Positions 24,931 to 35,473 of a stretch of 64,000 nucleotides of DNA are shown in pieces. The position numbers and the translations under genes are program-made. Under the pieces are notes generated by a model. That model had not been told where the DNA came from. It did not search any database and worked only from the letters and a program-made list of their open reading frames with translations. The stretch comes from Nymphaea colorata (Eukaryota; Streptophyta; Magnoliopsida; Nymphaeales; Nymphaeaceae). The stretch is taken from NCBI RefSeq assembly GCF_008831285.2, contig NC_045141.1:5163224-5227223 (forward strand). The letters run 5' to 3'. The first letter of the stretch is position 1; every line of letters begins with the position of its first letter.

Positions 24931-25319
24931 ACTAAAAAATCAATGGGAAGATGACCATGGAAACTGTCATTTGTAAGATCAAGAACCTGTAAGAAGGAGA
25001 GATTGCTGATTTATGGGGAGAGAGTACCTTCGAGTGCCTTTCCGGACAGGCTCAAAGCAACTACCCTTTGTGAACCACCACTGCATGAAACTCCATTCCA
25101 GTCGCAGAAAGAGATGTTGGAAATCCAATTTGAAATCATGTTATAAGGGTCCTTAGTGACAAGGGATTTGAAAGACAGCAATATGAATTGATCAGTCACA
25201 TTGCTCAGAGAAACAAGGGCAGAGGGCACCTCCCTTTGGCCGAGAACCACAATCAAGGTGAAGCAGGAGAAAAACAAAAGAAAGTCGAGCAGCTGAGGTG
25301 ACCGACCAGTGGTTGCCAT

Positions 25320-26165
25320 GTCTGTCCAATTTGTTATTGAGAACATGTATGATTCTCTTTCAAGTGGTAGAAGGCTCGGGTCTTAACTGCTTTGGAACGC
25401 ATTGCTTCATATTTCCAAATTGAGGGGCACGGCTGATGATTGCATCAATGACCCTTTCTAGTTTACCTTTACCACTTTCAACTCTATTCAATCCCAAATC
25501 AAAGTTGTCAATTGAACTTCTTTTCTCCCTAGATATCCCGAAATGGTTTCGACCATAGCTACAGATACGCTGTTCGCCTTTTAAATGGCAAGGTTTTTCT
25601 ATAATATAATATGGTTAGAATGTTGGAATAATATGGTTAGAATGTTGGAAACAGGAAAAATTTGGTAAATTTTAAAAAAATTGAGTAAAACTTAAAAGTT
25701 ATGGGAAAATAAGATGAATGGTAGGAAAATTTTAAAAATAAATAGATGTGAAACAAATAAAAATTAGAAGTTGGAAACGAGCAGTTTAGCAATAAAAAAG
25801 TGTGAAAATATGTCTAAAAATGAAAAAAAGGGAAAAAATGAAAAAAAAACCTGGAAAAATGTGTTTGTTTGCTGTGGCATTTTTTTCCAAAAAATTACTT
25901 GAACAGGCTGGTTCATTCAAATTTATGCTAAATCAATTTGACCTAGTCCATCTGTTTTTAAAAAAGGTTATTGTTTTTTATTATCTTATATAGGTTGTTT
26001 ATTTGTTTCCCAAAAGAATATAATTGTCATATTTTGTGCTGTTTAACAACCAAATTGTTTAAGTCACCGGATCGACCAACACCTGGAAGTTGCTTCGTAA
26101 CTTTATCCACTCGTTTCAGAAGCTGAATTTTCAAAGGTCGCATTCAGATGGACCATGATGGTCAG
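25320..26165 (-). promoter_or_regulatory. upstream region of RLK copy 2
   Basis: Homologous to 9394-10200, with the same CTCTATTCAATC, AAAGTTGTCAATTG and ATAATATAATATGG words. A short internal duplication (ATATGGTTAGAATGTTGGAA) occurs at about 25609-25650. It ends with CTCGTTTCAGAAGCTGA, which links it to the inverted copy at 11200-12035. Probably the ancestral promoter and leader, now driving a pseudogene if anything. Confidence 0.5.
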
Positions 26166-26336
26166 TTCTTAGTTTTTAAGGAGTCCAAATTTTCTTATAT
26201 CCGGGTTGGATCTGATTTATTTGGGTTAATCCAAATTGAGACCCAATCTAATTTATATATATATTTTTTATTCTTCAATATTCAGATTTAATGATCGGGC
26301 CAGATCCAGCCCGTTGATGGCAATAACTCCACAAAG

Positions 26337-26382
26337 CCACGCGCTCCGACAGGGTCATAGTTAATTACGCTCATGTGCCACT

Positions 26383-26436
<54 letters not shown>

Positions 26437-26514
26437 TATATATATATACATATATATACACCATAAAGCCACGCGCTCCGACAGGGTCATAGTTAATTAC
26501 ACTCATGTGCCACC

Positions 26515-26565
<51 letters not shown>
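26337..26565. repeat. local tandem duplication with TA arrays
   Basis: A block containing GCCACGCGCTCCGACAGGGT and ATAGTTAATTAC occurs twice, at about 26337-26385 and 26466-26516. Each copy is followed by a (TA)n array, 26386-26460 and 26517-26563, with CA and TACA interruptions. Unit size is about 130 bp. Frames here are low complexity. Confidence 0.85.
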
Positions 26566-26569
<4 letters not shown>

Positions 26570-26789
26570 GTCCCACTTTAAATGCTGAAGGAATTTGGAA
26601 TTTTAATTTTATCTTCATCCAAAGATGCGATAATATTCAAAAGTCATCTTCAGACCTAAGGCTTATCTCGGATCCAAATATGATGAGGATTAAGTAGAAT
26701 TTCCTACCAAAGACCTCAAAGAATGTCAAAGGCTTCAATGAGTCAATCTAAGTAAATGCATTGTGCATCGCATAGCCATTATACTCGTC
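26566..26789. other. intergenic
   Basis: Short AT-rich stretch before the CACTA fragment. The words around 26725-26760 match about 10218-10260 in unit A. No gene. Confidence 0.4.
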
Positions 26790-27041
26790 AGGCATTTAAT
26801 ATCCTATTTACTTAGATTGTCAAAACCATGGTAAGTGGTCAAAGTAAACTGTGGCTGATAGATGCAACAGCCTCAGTCAAAACCATGGCGAAAGGTCAGT
26901 TGCCACAAGGGTTATTACCACAACTAATTTAGTTAACAGCCATGAGCATGAGCATGAGCAAGACCATAGCTGAAAACATTTATTGGGTGTATTGTCCGTG
27001 GTTTTGATTGTGCTTAGTGACATTTTTTTTTTGTAGTAGTG
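26790..27041. mobile_element. CACTA-like terminal fragment, second copy
   Basis: Counterpart of 10255-10466 in duplication unit B. The end at 27041 reads CACTACTACAAAAAAAAAATG on the minus strand, with the same subterminal inverted words (AAAACCATGG). A short GAGCAT triplication occurs near 26943-26960. Confidence 0.45.
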
Positions 27042-27809
27042 ACATGTCAACGTAAAACTTTTTTATGGGGGTGAAAGATGAGTAGCTTCATGATAAGGTC
27101 ACAACCATAAAACATTGGAAACTAGGTTTTCCAATAGATCAAAGACATAACTATATTCCTGAGGAGCCTATAAAAGCTTGATGTGTATTATGACTTAAAA
27201 GGGATCATTTGGTGGTAGAGACACTTTGTAAGTGTCCCATGAATTTGCCCCAAAGATTGAGACAGGTTCATCTAACACTAGAACAATTGTTTTACAAACT
27301 TGGTCAAACTACCCCTATGGAGCACATGCATATATAATTAGAATGAGTTTTCTTGCCATTGCATGACCAAACTGATTATGGTATGATGCGCATGCAATAG
27401 AACATTGCTCCACTGAACAAGGGGAACAGATTCATTGAACTTGTGGCTGATGAGACCATTTCTGCCTTTCTCCACTGTCTGCCCTTAGTACAGGAAAAAT
27501 ATAAATGAAGTTGTTGAGTGATAAAATCCCATGGCGCCTCATCCGTTTAGAACGTAGCATTATATACGTCAGGCATTTAATATCCTCATGATATATTTGG
27601 ATCCGAGATAAGCCTTAGGTCTGAACCTGACCACTTTCAATAATGGAACCTCTGTACACTGCTCTTCAGTTAGGAATGGCTGACCACTATCATCAACCTT
27701 TTGGGTAAAGGAGCACCAAGTCTATCTTAATTAGTAAAACCAGTTTTGAATCGAGTCGACAATGCTGCCAGTTTGGTAAACCGGCCAATCCAACAATCTA
27801 AAGGATTTA
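27042..27809. other. right end of duplication unit B and following spacer
   Basis: 27050-27590 matches 10470-11105 in unit A. Homology ends with ATACGTCAGGCATTTAATATCCTCATGATA. The remainder to 27800 is unique. No gene supported. Confidence 0.45.
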
Positions 27810-28810
27810 GGACAGATTTGGGAATGTTGTAACATAATATTACATAAATCTGCCTAATATTTATGGAACAGTTACATACTGTTATTGTTGCCAAATGGAC
27901 CCAAGATCGAGATAATGACATAAGCATATGCAGAGGCAAGTTGCAATGCGGAGGCAAGTTACGATGTACGTAGCTTCACCCAGCTCTGTTCGTGGTGAAC
28001 AAAAGCCCTGCCAGAGGTAAGGGGTTTTCTTGTAGTGGCCGCTATCACGATTTCTGATATCTTTGGCTGACTAAAGGCTGCTCAAGCCACTATTGTTCCA
28101 AGAAAATGATTAAATAAGATTATTTTGAGTGCTAAACAAAATCAAGTTAGAAAGCATGGAGAATTAAAATGAAAAATAACCTGTTAAAGTGCAACAAAGA
28201 GGACTTTAGAATTTGCCATTGAATGGACAGGTCAATCATAGCTGAAAGGTCATATAGAGCCAATTCCTCTCAAATTAGGGTTGTCAACATATCTGATTTC
28301 AATTAGATATCCAACCAAACCAGTTCGAAAAATATCGGATATGGAAAAAGAAGAACATCCAATTAAGAAATTGGATCGGATTCCGGATTAAGCCATCTGA
28401 CTGGATCCTGATTCGGATTTGGATGCACATATATATCCAACTGGGTTTGGATTCAGATTCAGATATGGATTGGATTTAATTTTAAATAAAAATGTTATCT
28501 TCAAATGCTCTTACATTTTGAAAATCAACCAGAATTGATTCAAAATTCGAATTCAGATTGTGATATTGGATATTGGATCCATTGTTTATATTCAAAGCAG
28601 AATTTGAATATGGACATGTGAATATCCATAAAAACAGATATAGTTCAAGATTTATCCTATTTGAATTTGATACATTAACATCCCTACTCCCAACTCTAAT
28701 TCCAGGACTCCAGAAGGACAACAAATAACAAAAGATACAAACCCTTCAAATTATTCCCTCCTGGCCTGCAAGTGTCATACAATAGAGATAGCTAAGAAGA
28801 AACTTTGGTA
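27810..28810. repeat. mosaic repeat family R, copy 2
   Basis: Homologous to 185-1095, including a CACTA terminus ending at 28037 (minus strand CACTACAAGAAAACCCC) and the hAT-like MITE 28275-28686. Additional sequence at about 27885-28015 lies between the AT-rich block and the CACTA end. Homology with copy 3 continues to the right (28930-29210 with 38560-38770), so copies 2 and 3 share a longer unit than copy 1. Confidence 0.7.
28275..28686. mobile_element. hAT-like MITE, copy in repeat R2
   Basis: Left end TTAGGGTTGTCAACA; right end read backwards TAGGGATGTTAATG. The interior is GATTC-rich, about 412 bp. Its position is identical to that of the MITE in R1 and R3, so it was inserted once and spread with the larger repeat. 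Confidence 0.55.
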
Positions 28811-29212
28811 CTTAATCAAAATTAAAAAGTCTATCATATATGTATGGGTGTATGTACGTGTGTGTGTCTGTATATATATATATATATAGAGGGCAGATTT
28901 TGTATTTAAAAAATAGCAGATTATAAATTTTTGATGAACTTCTAGCAAAGGATGTTGACAGTAGAAATGCTAGTTCTTTTTGATAAATCTTGTTTCACTT
29001 CTTATTTGGCTTAGTAATCAACCGATCAACCTTGGTCAAAGCATGTAAATTTAAACAGTTGAACAAAGGAACAAAAATTTGACAGAAGTCATTAAGAATG
29101 TCATATTTATTCATGCAATCTCTTATTGTTAGATATCATATGCAAAGTCTGGATGATGCAAAATGTACATGACCTTGAAATTTGACGATTGAAAGCTCCA
29201 ATCTGATCACAT
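28811..29212. repeat. extension of repeat R2 shared with R3
   Basis: Contains a short TA/GT run (28850-28890), then sequence shared with 38560-38770 (for example GCTTAGTAATCAACCGATCAA against GCTTAGTAATAAACCGATCAA, and CTTGGTCAAAGCATGT). Non-coding. Confidence 0.55.
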
Positions 29213-29637
29213 TTTATTTCACTATGGAAAAAATATTTCACTGCTGCAAGTGATATAAGGACTTTCGAAAGTGATAAGAAGAGCTAAGACTATCATTGGG
29301 CATCAGGCAGGCTCGGCTCAGTAAAACCGGGTCCAGGTTGGCCCAACGGGCCCAGAACATGGGCCCAGGCCTGGCCCGATAGCCGAAACCCAGGTCCGGG
29401 CTTGACCCTGCCCAGACCGTTTGATAATAAAAAAATAGTTTTAAAATTATAAAATATTTTTATAATATAAAATATATTTTTGATAATAAAATACATATTA
29501 TTAAATTATAAACCAATTAAAAAATATTTTTTTAAGTATTAACGGGTCGAATCTGGCCGGACCGGGGTGCCCACACCAACTACAACATCACTCTGCCACT
29601 GGATCAGAGTCCAATTGGAAGTCTTTTCTTTAATTTG
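29213..29637. mobile_element. segment absent from R3, holding a GC-ended hAT-like MITE (29297-29573)
   Basis: Copy R3 reads straight from CACATTTT to GTAGTCTATTATAG (38780-38800). Here about 425 bp intervene. The core, 29297-29573, has TGGGCATC at the left and GGTGCCCA at the right, GC-rich arms (GGCCCAGGCCTGGCCCG) and an AT-rich centre like the 5265-5547 element. The exact ends of the extra segment and a target duplication could not be fixed, so loss from R3 is also possible. Confidence 0.5.
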
Positions 29638-29985
29638 GTAGTCTATTATAGCTTTCAAGGATGAAGGGTCCCAAAATGCACCATTGACACACTTTTGTCC
29701 ACATCTGTGACACTCAACTCCCTTATCTTTTTCCATTTTATTCAATGTTTGACATGCCAATACGGATCAGACAAAAGTTCTTACGTATACTAATACCTTG
29801 TCCTAGATAGGGTGCTATAGACACCCAATCCGACCGAAACAAATAATAGATGGAATGGATGAAGTTCAGAAAATACAATTACATCTCCTCAAACAAACAG
29901 GCGACCAAGTCTAAATTTTGTTTTTCGAACATCCGGTGTAAACAAACACTCCAAGAACCAACTCGTTTTACAGCTCTATCCACTT
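29638..29985. other. distal part of repeat R2, no gene
   Basis: Matches 38790-39120 (for example TTTTATTCAATGTTTGACAT and AACATCCGGTGTAAACAAAC). No coding evidence. Confidence 0.5.
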
Positions 29986-29989
29986 GACA

Positions 29990-30335
29990 CACACAAATGG
30001 ATTTGTCCCCAGCCAGATTCAGTTCAAAATATGGATTCAGATTCAAATTCATATATGAATATAAAAATAGGATTCGGGTTGGATTCTGATTGTGACATCT
30101 GATTTCAGATTCAGATTAGGATGAAAAAGATGGATTGAGATCAGATTCAAATTATGAAATCCGACTTTGGATTCAGTTTTGGATGAGGAAAAAATTAGAT
30201 TCAGATTGTGGAATCTGATTTCGGATTCAAATTTGGATATAACTTGTTTTAATTCGTATCCAAACTTGAATCTGAGTGTAATGGTCAAGAATATATTTTA
30301 TTTGAATCGGATCCATTGGCATCCATCCTTGCAGA
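29990..30335. repeat. degenerate GATTCAGATT-rich repeat
   Basis: Recurrent words GGATTCAGATTC, TCAGATTTGGAT and AATCTGATTTCGG, comparable to the interior of the 564-981 MITE but without recognised ends. Frames inside only reflect the repeat. Confidence 0.55.
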
Positions 30336-30339
30336 TTTT

Positions 30340-31560
30340 CTCACTTTTTTAATATTTTACATTTTTATTTTTTGTATTTAGGTCCGTCGATTTTCAAGAA
30401 AACCATGGTCAGTGGTTGTCTGGAGTCCTCCCAAGTCCCAACTCCTCCAGGAGTATCGGTGACGACTGTTCACGATGTTCTTAATGAGAAGGTTGCAGAA
30501 TATTACTACAGCTTCTCCAAGGGTAAACCCAAAATTGCATAACGTAGCAGGATGCTGAAGCTTGTGGACATTGTGAAATGGTTCCATATTTGGGTGGTGG
30601 CCTTTTGGTTTTGCTATAAGAGTTCTTCTTAGCAGATTCAAAAGCAGCACAACAATGCCCAAGAGATGGGGATGGCATCATTGGTCTCAGGGGTTTATTC
30701 TGTTCTGAAACAAAGAAAGTTTTTCTGAGAAGACATTGGGAAAAGAAATGAGCCGGGAGCAAAAGTATTTAAACAACCCTATTTATTTTAGAAAAATTAA
30801 AAAGAATTTGTTTATTTTTGCCATTATTCAAAAGTGGAAGCCTTCTGTGACGGCAGATGGCTGGCGACGCTATCCCTTTCTTTTTTTTCTTTTTTTGTTA
30901 CATTAAAAAAGTTCTTCAAAAAGTCATTTTTGTCCCTTTTGCTATTATTTTAATAAATTTGTTGAGAATGTGGTTGTTTGAGATTTGTTTACCTCCAAAA
31001 GTGTTTAAAAAGTTGGGCAGCAGTTTGATGCAGGCACATTCTTTGGGCGCCTGTTTGTTTTTTTTTCTTTTTTTTTTTGTTAATTCTAGAATTGTTAGGC
31101 GTGAAAACATAGGCAAGCGTAAATGTGCTTTTAGTGGGTAATGATTTTATATATCATTTAGTTTATCATAGAAGAACTGTGCATTTTTGTGAGATGTGAG
31201 ATGCTTCCTGGTGGTACTAGGAATTCTCCATTCCGGAGACCGGACTCGATCCAGTTGGATTTTGACCCAAATCCCTTTGTTGAACTTACCCACGTCATGA
31301 GCTCTTAGTATCAGGTTCTTTGCATGTGTTTGGTTTTGCAAATCCACTTTGATTAGGCATGTCAATGTATTGACTAAGCGCACCTGCCACTTGATCACCT
31401 GATTTGGGATCCAGAAATTTGGAGCAGACAGATTTAGATTGGTCAAGCGATTTCATAACTGAATAAGAATGCGGGATCAATATTCAAGTGGGATCGAAGA
31501 AGGATCCCAATTGATACATATACATATGAATGTCGGATCTGAAATTGTTTTCAAATTAGA
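30340..31560. other. intergenic, no supported gene
   Basis: Contains T-rich runs (30885-30900, 31060-31080), overlapping frames on the minus strand at 30378-30762, and a frame at 31147-31446 in sequence with short GGATCC-like words. None shows a known domain. The words near 30785-30850 (TTTGCCATTATTCAAAAGTGGAAGCCTTC) recur at about 31960-31990, next to the 3' end of RLK copy 3. Confidence 0.4.
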
Positions 31561-31940
31561 ATAGGAGATAAAGACCCAACCGGTTTGTTTTCGTAACAGC
31601 TAGTGGAAGAACATTTGCTGTTTTACTTGCAAATTGTCTAAGAAGAGCTGGAGTTCAAATTTGTTGTGGGAAAGTTTCGAAAGATGAGAGCTCCCCATCA
31701 CAATGTTCCGAACAATTTGAGGTGCCAGTTTTCAAAGAGAGCTAGAAATTGTTCCAATCACATGGTAATCTGGGGCTTGCAGCTTTGAGAAATGGAATAA
31801 TTACTTGTTTTAATCACTTAAACGGGAGGTTGACAGGCTCAGCTCCAAGCTGTGTGACTTGTCCGAATTGTAGTCATAAACATTGTGGTGGGAAACACAA
31901 TAAGTCAGAAGCAAAAGCAGGCCCCTTGTTTTCCAAATAA
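31561..31940 (+). pseudogene. coding-like region of unknown family, Cys/His-rich end
   Basis: From about 31578 one plus-strand frame is open without a Met, reading FVFVTASGRTFAVLLANC and CLRRAGVQICCG, and stops at a TAG near 31742. The same frame reopens and continues to 31940 with SCVTCPNCSHKHCGGKH, which looks like a metal-binding cluster. The amino-acid composition is protein-like, but I do not recognise the family. It lies just downstream of the RLK copy 3 3' end, on the opposite strand. It may be an exon remnant or chance. Confidence 0.25.
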
Positions 31941-31984
31941 ATGTAAAGGATTGGTTTATGTTTGTCATTATCCAAAGGGGAAGC

Positions 31985-34900
31985 CTTCCGTCGTATCGTT
32001 TTAAGCCTAGCGACCACCTCCTTCATGTCCATTCTCTAAGTTGGTGCTTTCCTTGAACATGACAACCCCGTCTCCATGATCATGACAAGCAGCTCATTTA
32101 GAACAGTTTCGCTGTTATTTTGCTTCAGAAGATAGCATTTGGAAACATGATCTGAAATCGTTTCACAGTTATTTTGCTTCAGAAGATAGCATTTGGCAAC
32201 ATGATCTGAAATCGTTTCACAGTTATTTTGCTTCAGAAGGTGATCATCGATGACATCAGAAATTGCAAGTGGAAACGCTTCAGCCACCCACTACCTCAAA
32301 GTCAACTCCCCATTAGTAGGTCCTGAATTCTAATTCATCCACTCAACAAGGTCAGACATGGTCATGGCAACATTAGTAGGTAATGCACATTGTCATTAAT
32401 GAGATGGTTTCAAAAATAAAGAAAGCAGTGCAAAAAATTAGGACTAATTATATTATTTTGATTTATGCTGTACATGAAACTCTATTTTTTGTTTCCATGC
32501 ATTTATAAGGAGGAAGTGAAATTTTACTAAAGAAAGAAACATACTCAAAAGGGAAACTTGCTGGCATTAGTGTATCTGTGAATTAGGTTTAATGCTCACC
32601 ATCTTATTTAGATTCAGACTCATATTCAAATGCAAAATTGCATAGTCATCATCCCCATTAATTTCACTTATTAATCTGATTATTTCTCTTTTTCATAATA
32701 AAATCCAAGTAATCAGTTGTCAACTAGTTGCTAATCTAAAATTAAAGCTTGATATTTGGAAATTATGGATGTTGATAGAACTTCCTCTTCATGGTAAGCT
32801 GGACCAAGTTGTCTAAGAAGCAGTTCGAGCATAGAAATTATGATTGGACAAAGAGTTGGTACCTGGCGCAACGTATCCCGTGGTTCCAAGGGTGCATCTA
32901 AGAGTTAAAGATTTGTAACCAACCAGCATCTTTGCAATGCCAAAGCCACCAACATGTGCTGTCATGTTCTCATCTAGAAGCACATTACTTGGCTTTAGAT
33001 CACAATGAACTATAGTCTCCTAGCAACCATGGTGAGGATATTCTAGAGTACAAGTAACATCAATCATGATATCCAATCTTTGGAAGAGATTCAAGTGATG
33101 GCCACAAGAATGTAGACAGACTTCTAGGCTCCCAAAGAGCATGTATTGGAGAACTAAAGCCTTGAAATCTGCACTGGAACAAGATGTGATGACTCTAAGA
33201 AGGTCACTCTAATTTGGGTTTCAGTGTCTAATTTGGCACATCACATTGCATTCAATGTCAAAACTTTTTGATGCTCCATCAAATAATAAGTTTAGGACCT
33301 TAACAGCCACCATTGTTCCATCTATTAAAATTCCTTCATACACTGAACCAAAGCCTCCACTTCCTTGTTTGTCGCTTGAGATAACATTCTGTATGTGATC
33401 ACTGGGAGGGTAATTCCATGAAATCTTTCAACCTCCTCCTGGTCATGTTTCTCCAACCCCCTCTTTCTATATTTTGCGACAACAATGAGTATCCAAAGAA
33501 TGAGTACAAGTGAAAAGCCCCCACTCGCTAAAAAATAAATCAACTCTAAGCATGTTCACATTATTGTGCTTCTTCGCTCCATCTAAACATACTGGGACAT
33601 GGAGTTTGGGAGCTTCACCGGCAGAAAGGTTTGCCAACTTTCCACCACAAGGAACCTCTCCTTCGAATTGATTGAAGGATAGGTCTGTGACCTGAATGTG
33701 TTGAAGTTTCTCCAATGATTTTGGTATCTCACCAGAAAGCTTGTTATGGGAAACGTCAATAGTGTCAAGGTTTAGTATGTGATCAAGTTGTTTGGAAATG
33801 TAACCATCAAATGTGTTTCGAGAGAGATTCAAATACTCTAGCATTTGGAGTTTTGATAATGATGTAGGCAACTCTCCACTCAGCTTGTTTGCACAAATAT
33901 CCATGTTGATCGTCATGGAAAAATTTCAGAGAGCCAAAGGTAGGTGACCAGTGAAGGAGTTGTCCTGCAAGTATAGCTCCCACAAGTCCTTCAACTGACA
34001 AAGACCAGGCGGTAGTGTTGATGACAAATTGTTTGAGCTTAGATCCAGGCCTTACAAACTAGTGAGATTGTTTATAGAGCTTGAAATTGTCCCAATTAGC
34101 ATGTTGTGTTCAATATAAAAAACATACATGTGGACCAACTGGTAGATTGACAGTGGGATTGGGCCTTCTAATGCATTGTTATTAAGAGCCAACAGCTGTA
34201 AGATATGCATCTGTCCTATATTTGGTGGAATGAGCCCCTTTATTTTGTTGGAACTCAAATATAAGGAACTTAACTTCGTCAAGTTGGCTAAGGCCAATGG
34301 GATAGTACCTTCAATTAGATTAGAGGAAAGATAAAGTCTCCACAAGGTGGTTGTCAGGTTTCCAACAAAGGCAGGAAGCAAGCCATTCAGAAGGCTTTGT
34401 GACAGAATAACTTCCTCTAGCAGTCGACAGTTGGTGAAGGATGTGAGAATGGAGAGCTCACGGTTGCATTGTATTCGAGGTAAAAGCGCTTGAGTTGTGT
34501 CAAGCTACCTAATTCTAATGGTATTGGACAACTGAATTTATTGCGTCCTGTACTGATAATTTGGGGACTAGTAGCATTGGAAAAAGAAGGTGGGAAAGGG
34601 CCATCAAAATTATTGTCACTCATTGCGAGAAATTGGAGATTGGGCAGGAAGCGGCCAACATCTTTAGGGAGATGCCCTGTTAGTTCATTGGTCATGAAAC
34701 TCAAATTCTGAAGAGTGGATATGTTAAACAAGCTCTCAAGCAGTGTACCAGTGAGATTGTTCATTTCCACACTAAACAATGTTACGTGGGTCAAGCTTCC
34801 CAACTCGGAAGGAATGTTTCTGTGCATATGATTGTGACCAATATTAAGGAACTCCAGTTTTGAGAGGTTGACAAAAGTGATTGGAATGGTGCCTGTGAGC

Positions 34901-35473
34901 TTGTTACCATAAAGGTTTATGCGCTTGAGTTCCAGCAAACTGCCTAGCAACTCTGGAATGCTTTGATAGAATTCGTTTTTTTCAGCAAAAAGCACTTGGA
35001 GATGATGACAATGGCTCAGTGTTTGTGGAATTAACCCTTTAAAATGGTTTAACCCTATGGAAAGTATTTCCAACCAAGGGAGGCGGCTAAAATCAATGGG
35101 AAGATGACCATGGAAACTGTCATTTGAAAGATCAAGAACCTCTAAGGAGAGGTTGCTGATATATGGGGAGAGAGTCCTTCAAGTGCCTTCTCGGAGAGGT
35201 TGAGAGCAACTACCCTTTGTGAACCACGACTGCATGAAACTCCATTCCAATCGCAGAATGAGATGTTGGAATTCCAATTTGATAACACATTATAAGGGTC
35301 TTTAGTAACAAGGAATTTGAAAGACATTAATGCTAATGATCAGTCATGTTGCTCAGAGAAACAAGGGCTGAGGGCACCTCCCTTTGGCCAAGAACCACAA
35401 TCAAGGTGAAGGAGGAGAAACACAAAAGAAAGATGAGCGGCTGAGGTGACCAACTGGTGGCCACCATAACCAT
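31985..35473 (-). pseudogene. LRR receptor-like kinase pseudogene, copy 3
   Basis: Third paralogue. Exon 1 is about 35473-32863 (donor G|GTACCA), exon 2 from 32329. The intron is only about 533 bp. Visible parts are a signal peptide (after MVMVATSWSPQPL), N-cap FCDWNGVSC, LRRs including a run open from 35073 to 34420, a transmembrane segment near 33540-33480, HCDLKPSN (non-RD) and GFG where DFG is expected. Lesions are 1-base losses near 35325 and 35178, a frameshift near 34470, lost glycine loop sequence near 33370, a TAG before the catalytic loop (about 33021), a deletion of about 100 bp at the start of exon 2, an in-frame TAG near 32293, and a stop before RMDM (32036). Exon 2 has an 18-codon repeat (32104-32240). 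It lacks the two stops shared by copies 1 and 2. The 3' end is approximate. Confidence 0.85.
32104..32245 (-). repeat. 54-bp in-frame tandem repeat in RLK copy 3 exon 2
   Basis: A 54-bp unit, 18 codons, is present nearly twice with a partial third. Each full unit reads LLKQNNCETISDHV(A/S)KCY. Copies 1 and 2 have the single ancestral version (DSHLLNESN...). The repeat keeps the frame, and the units differ by one or two bases, so the duplication is young relative to the gene's decay. Confidence 0.85.

Larger units (their letters stand above)
20376..25319 (-). pseudogene. LRR receptor-like kinase pseudogene, copy 2
   Basis: Paralogue of copy 1 with the same plan. Exon 1 is 25319-22535 (donor G|GTACTA), the intron about 1.8 kb, exon 2 20736-20376. 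The start is at MATTGRSPQLLDFLLFF. Readable parts are the signal peptide, the N-cap FCDWNGVSC, LRRs, a transmembrane segment near 23110-23045, GSGSFGSVYKG, an intact DFG, and a C-lobe with DVYRYGILLLEVFTGRKPTD. Lesions are TAA at 25011-25013, TAG at 24550-24552 (both positions also nonsense in copy 1), a further in-frame stop near 24370, a tRNA-derived insertion (about 24677-24930), several frameshifts, a deletion of about 90 bp removing the alpha-C helix (near 22835), a 25-bp deletion before HCDLK, and a 1-base loss at the start of exon 2. Plainly dead, though its DFG survives. Confidence 0.88.

Noticed and set aside
30378-30762. Two overlapping minus-strand frames of about 94 codons
   Set aside because: They occupy the same DNA in different frames, with no domain in either.
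4693-35473. Any of the three RLK copies as a functional receptor gene
   Set aside because: Each has several independent stops, frameshifts or deletions in the exons, too many to explain by sequencing error.
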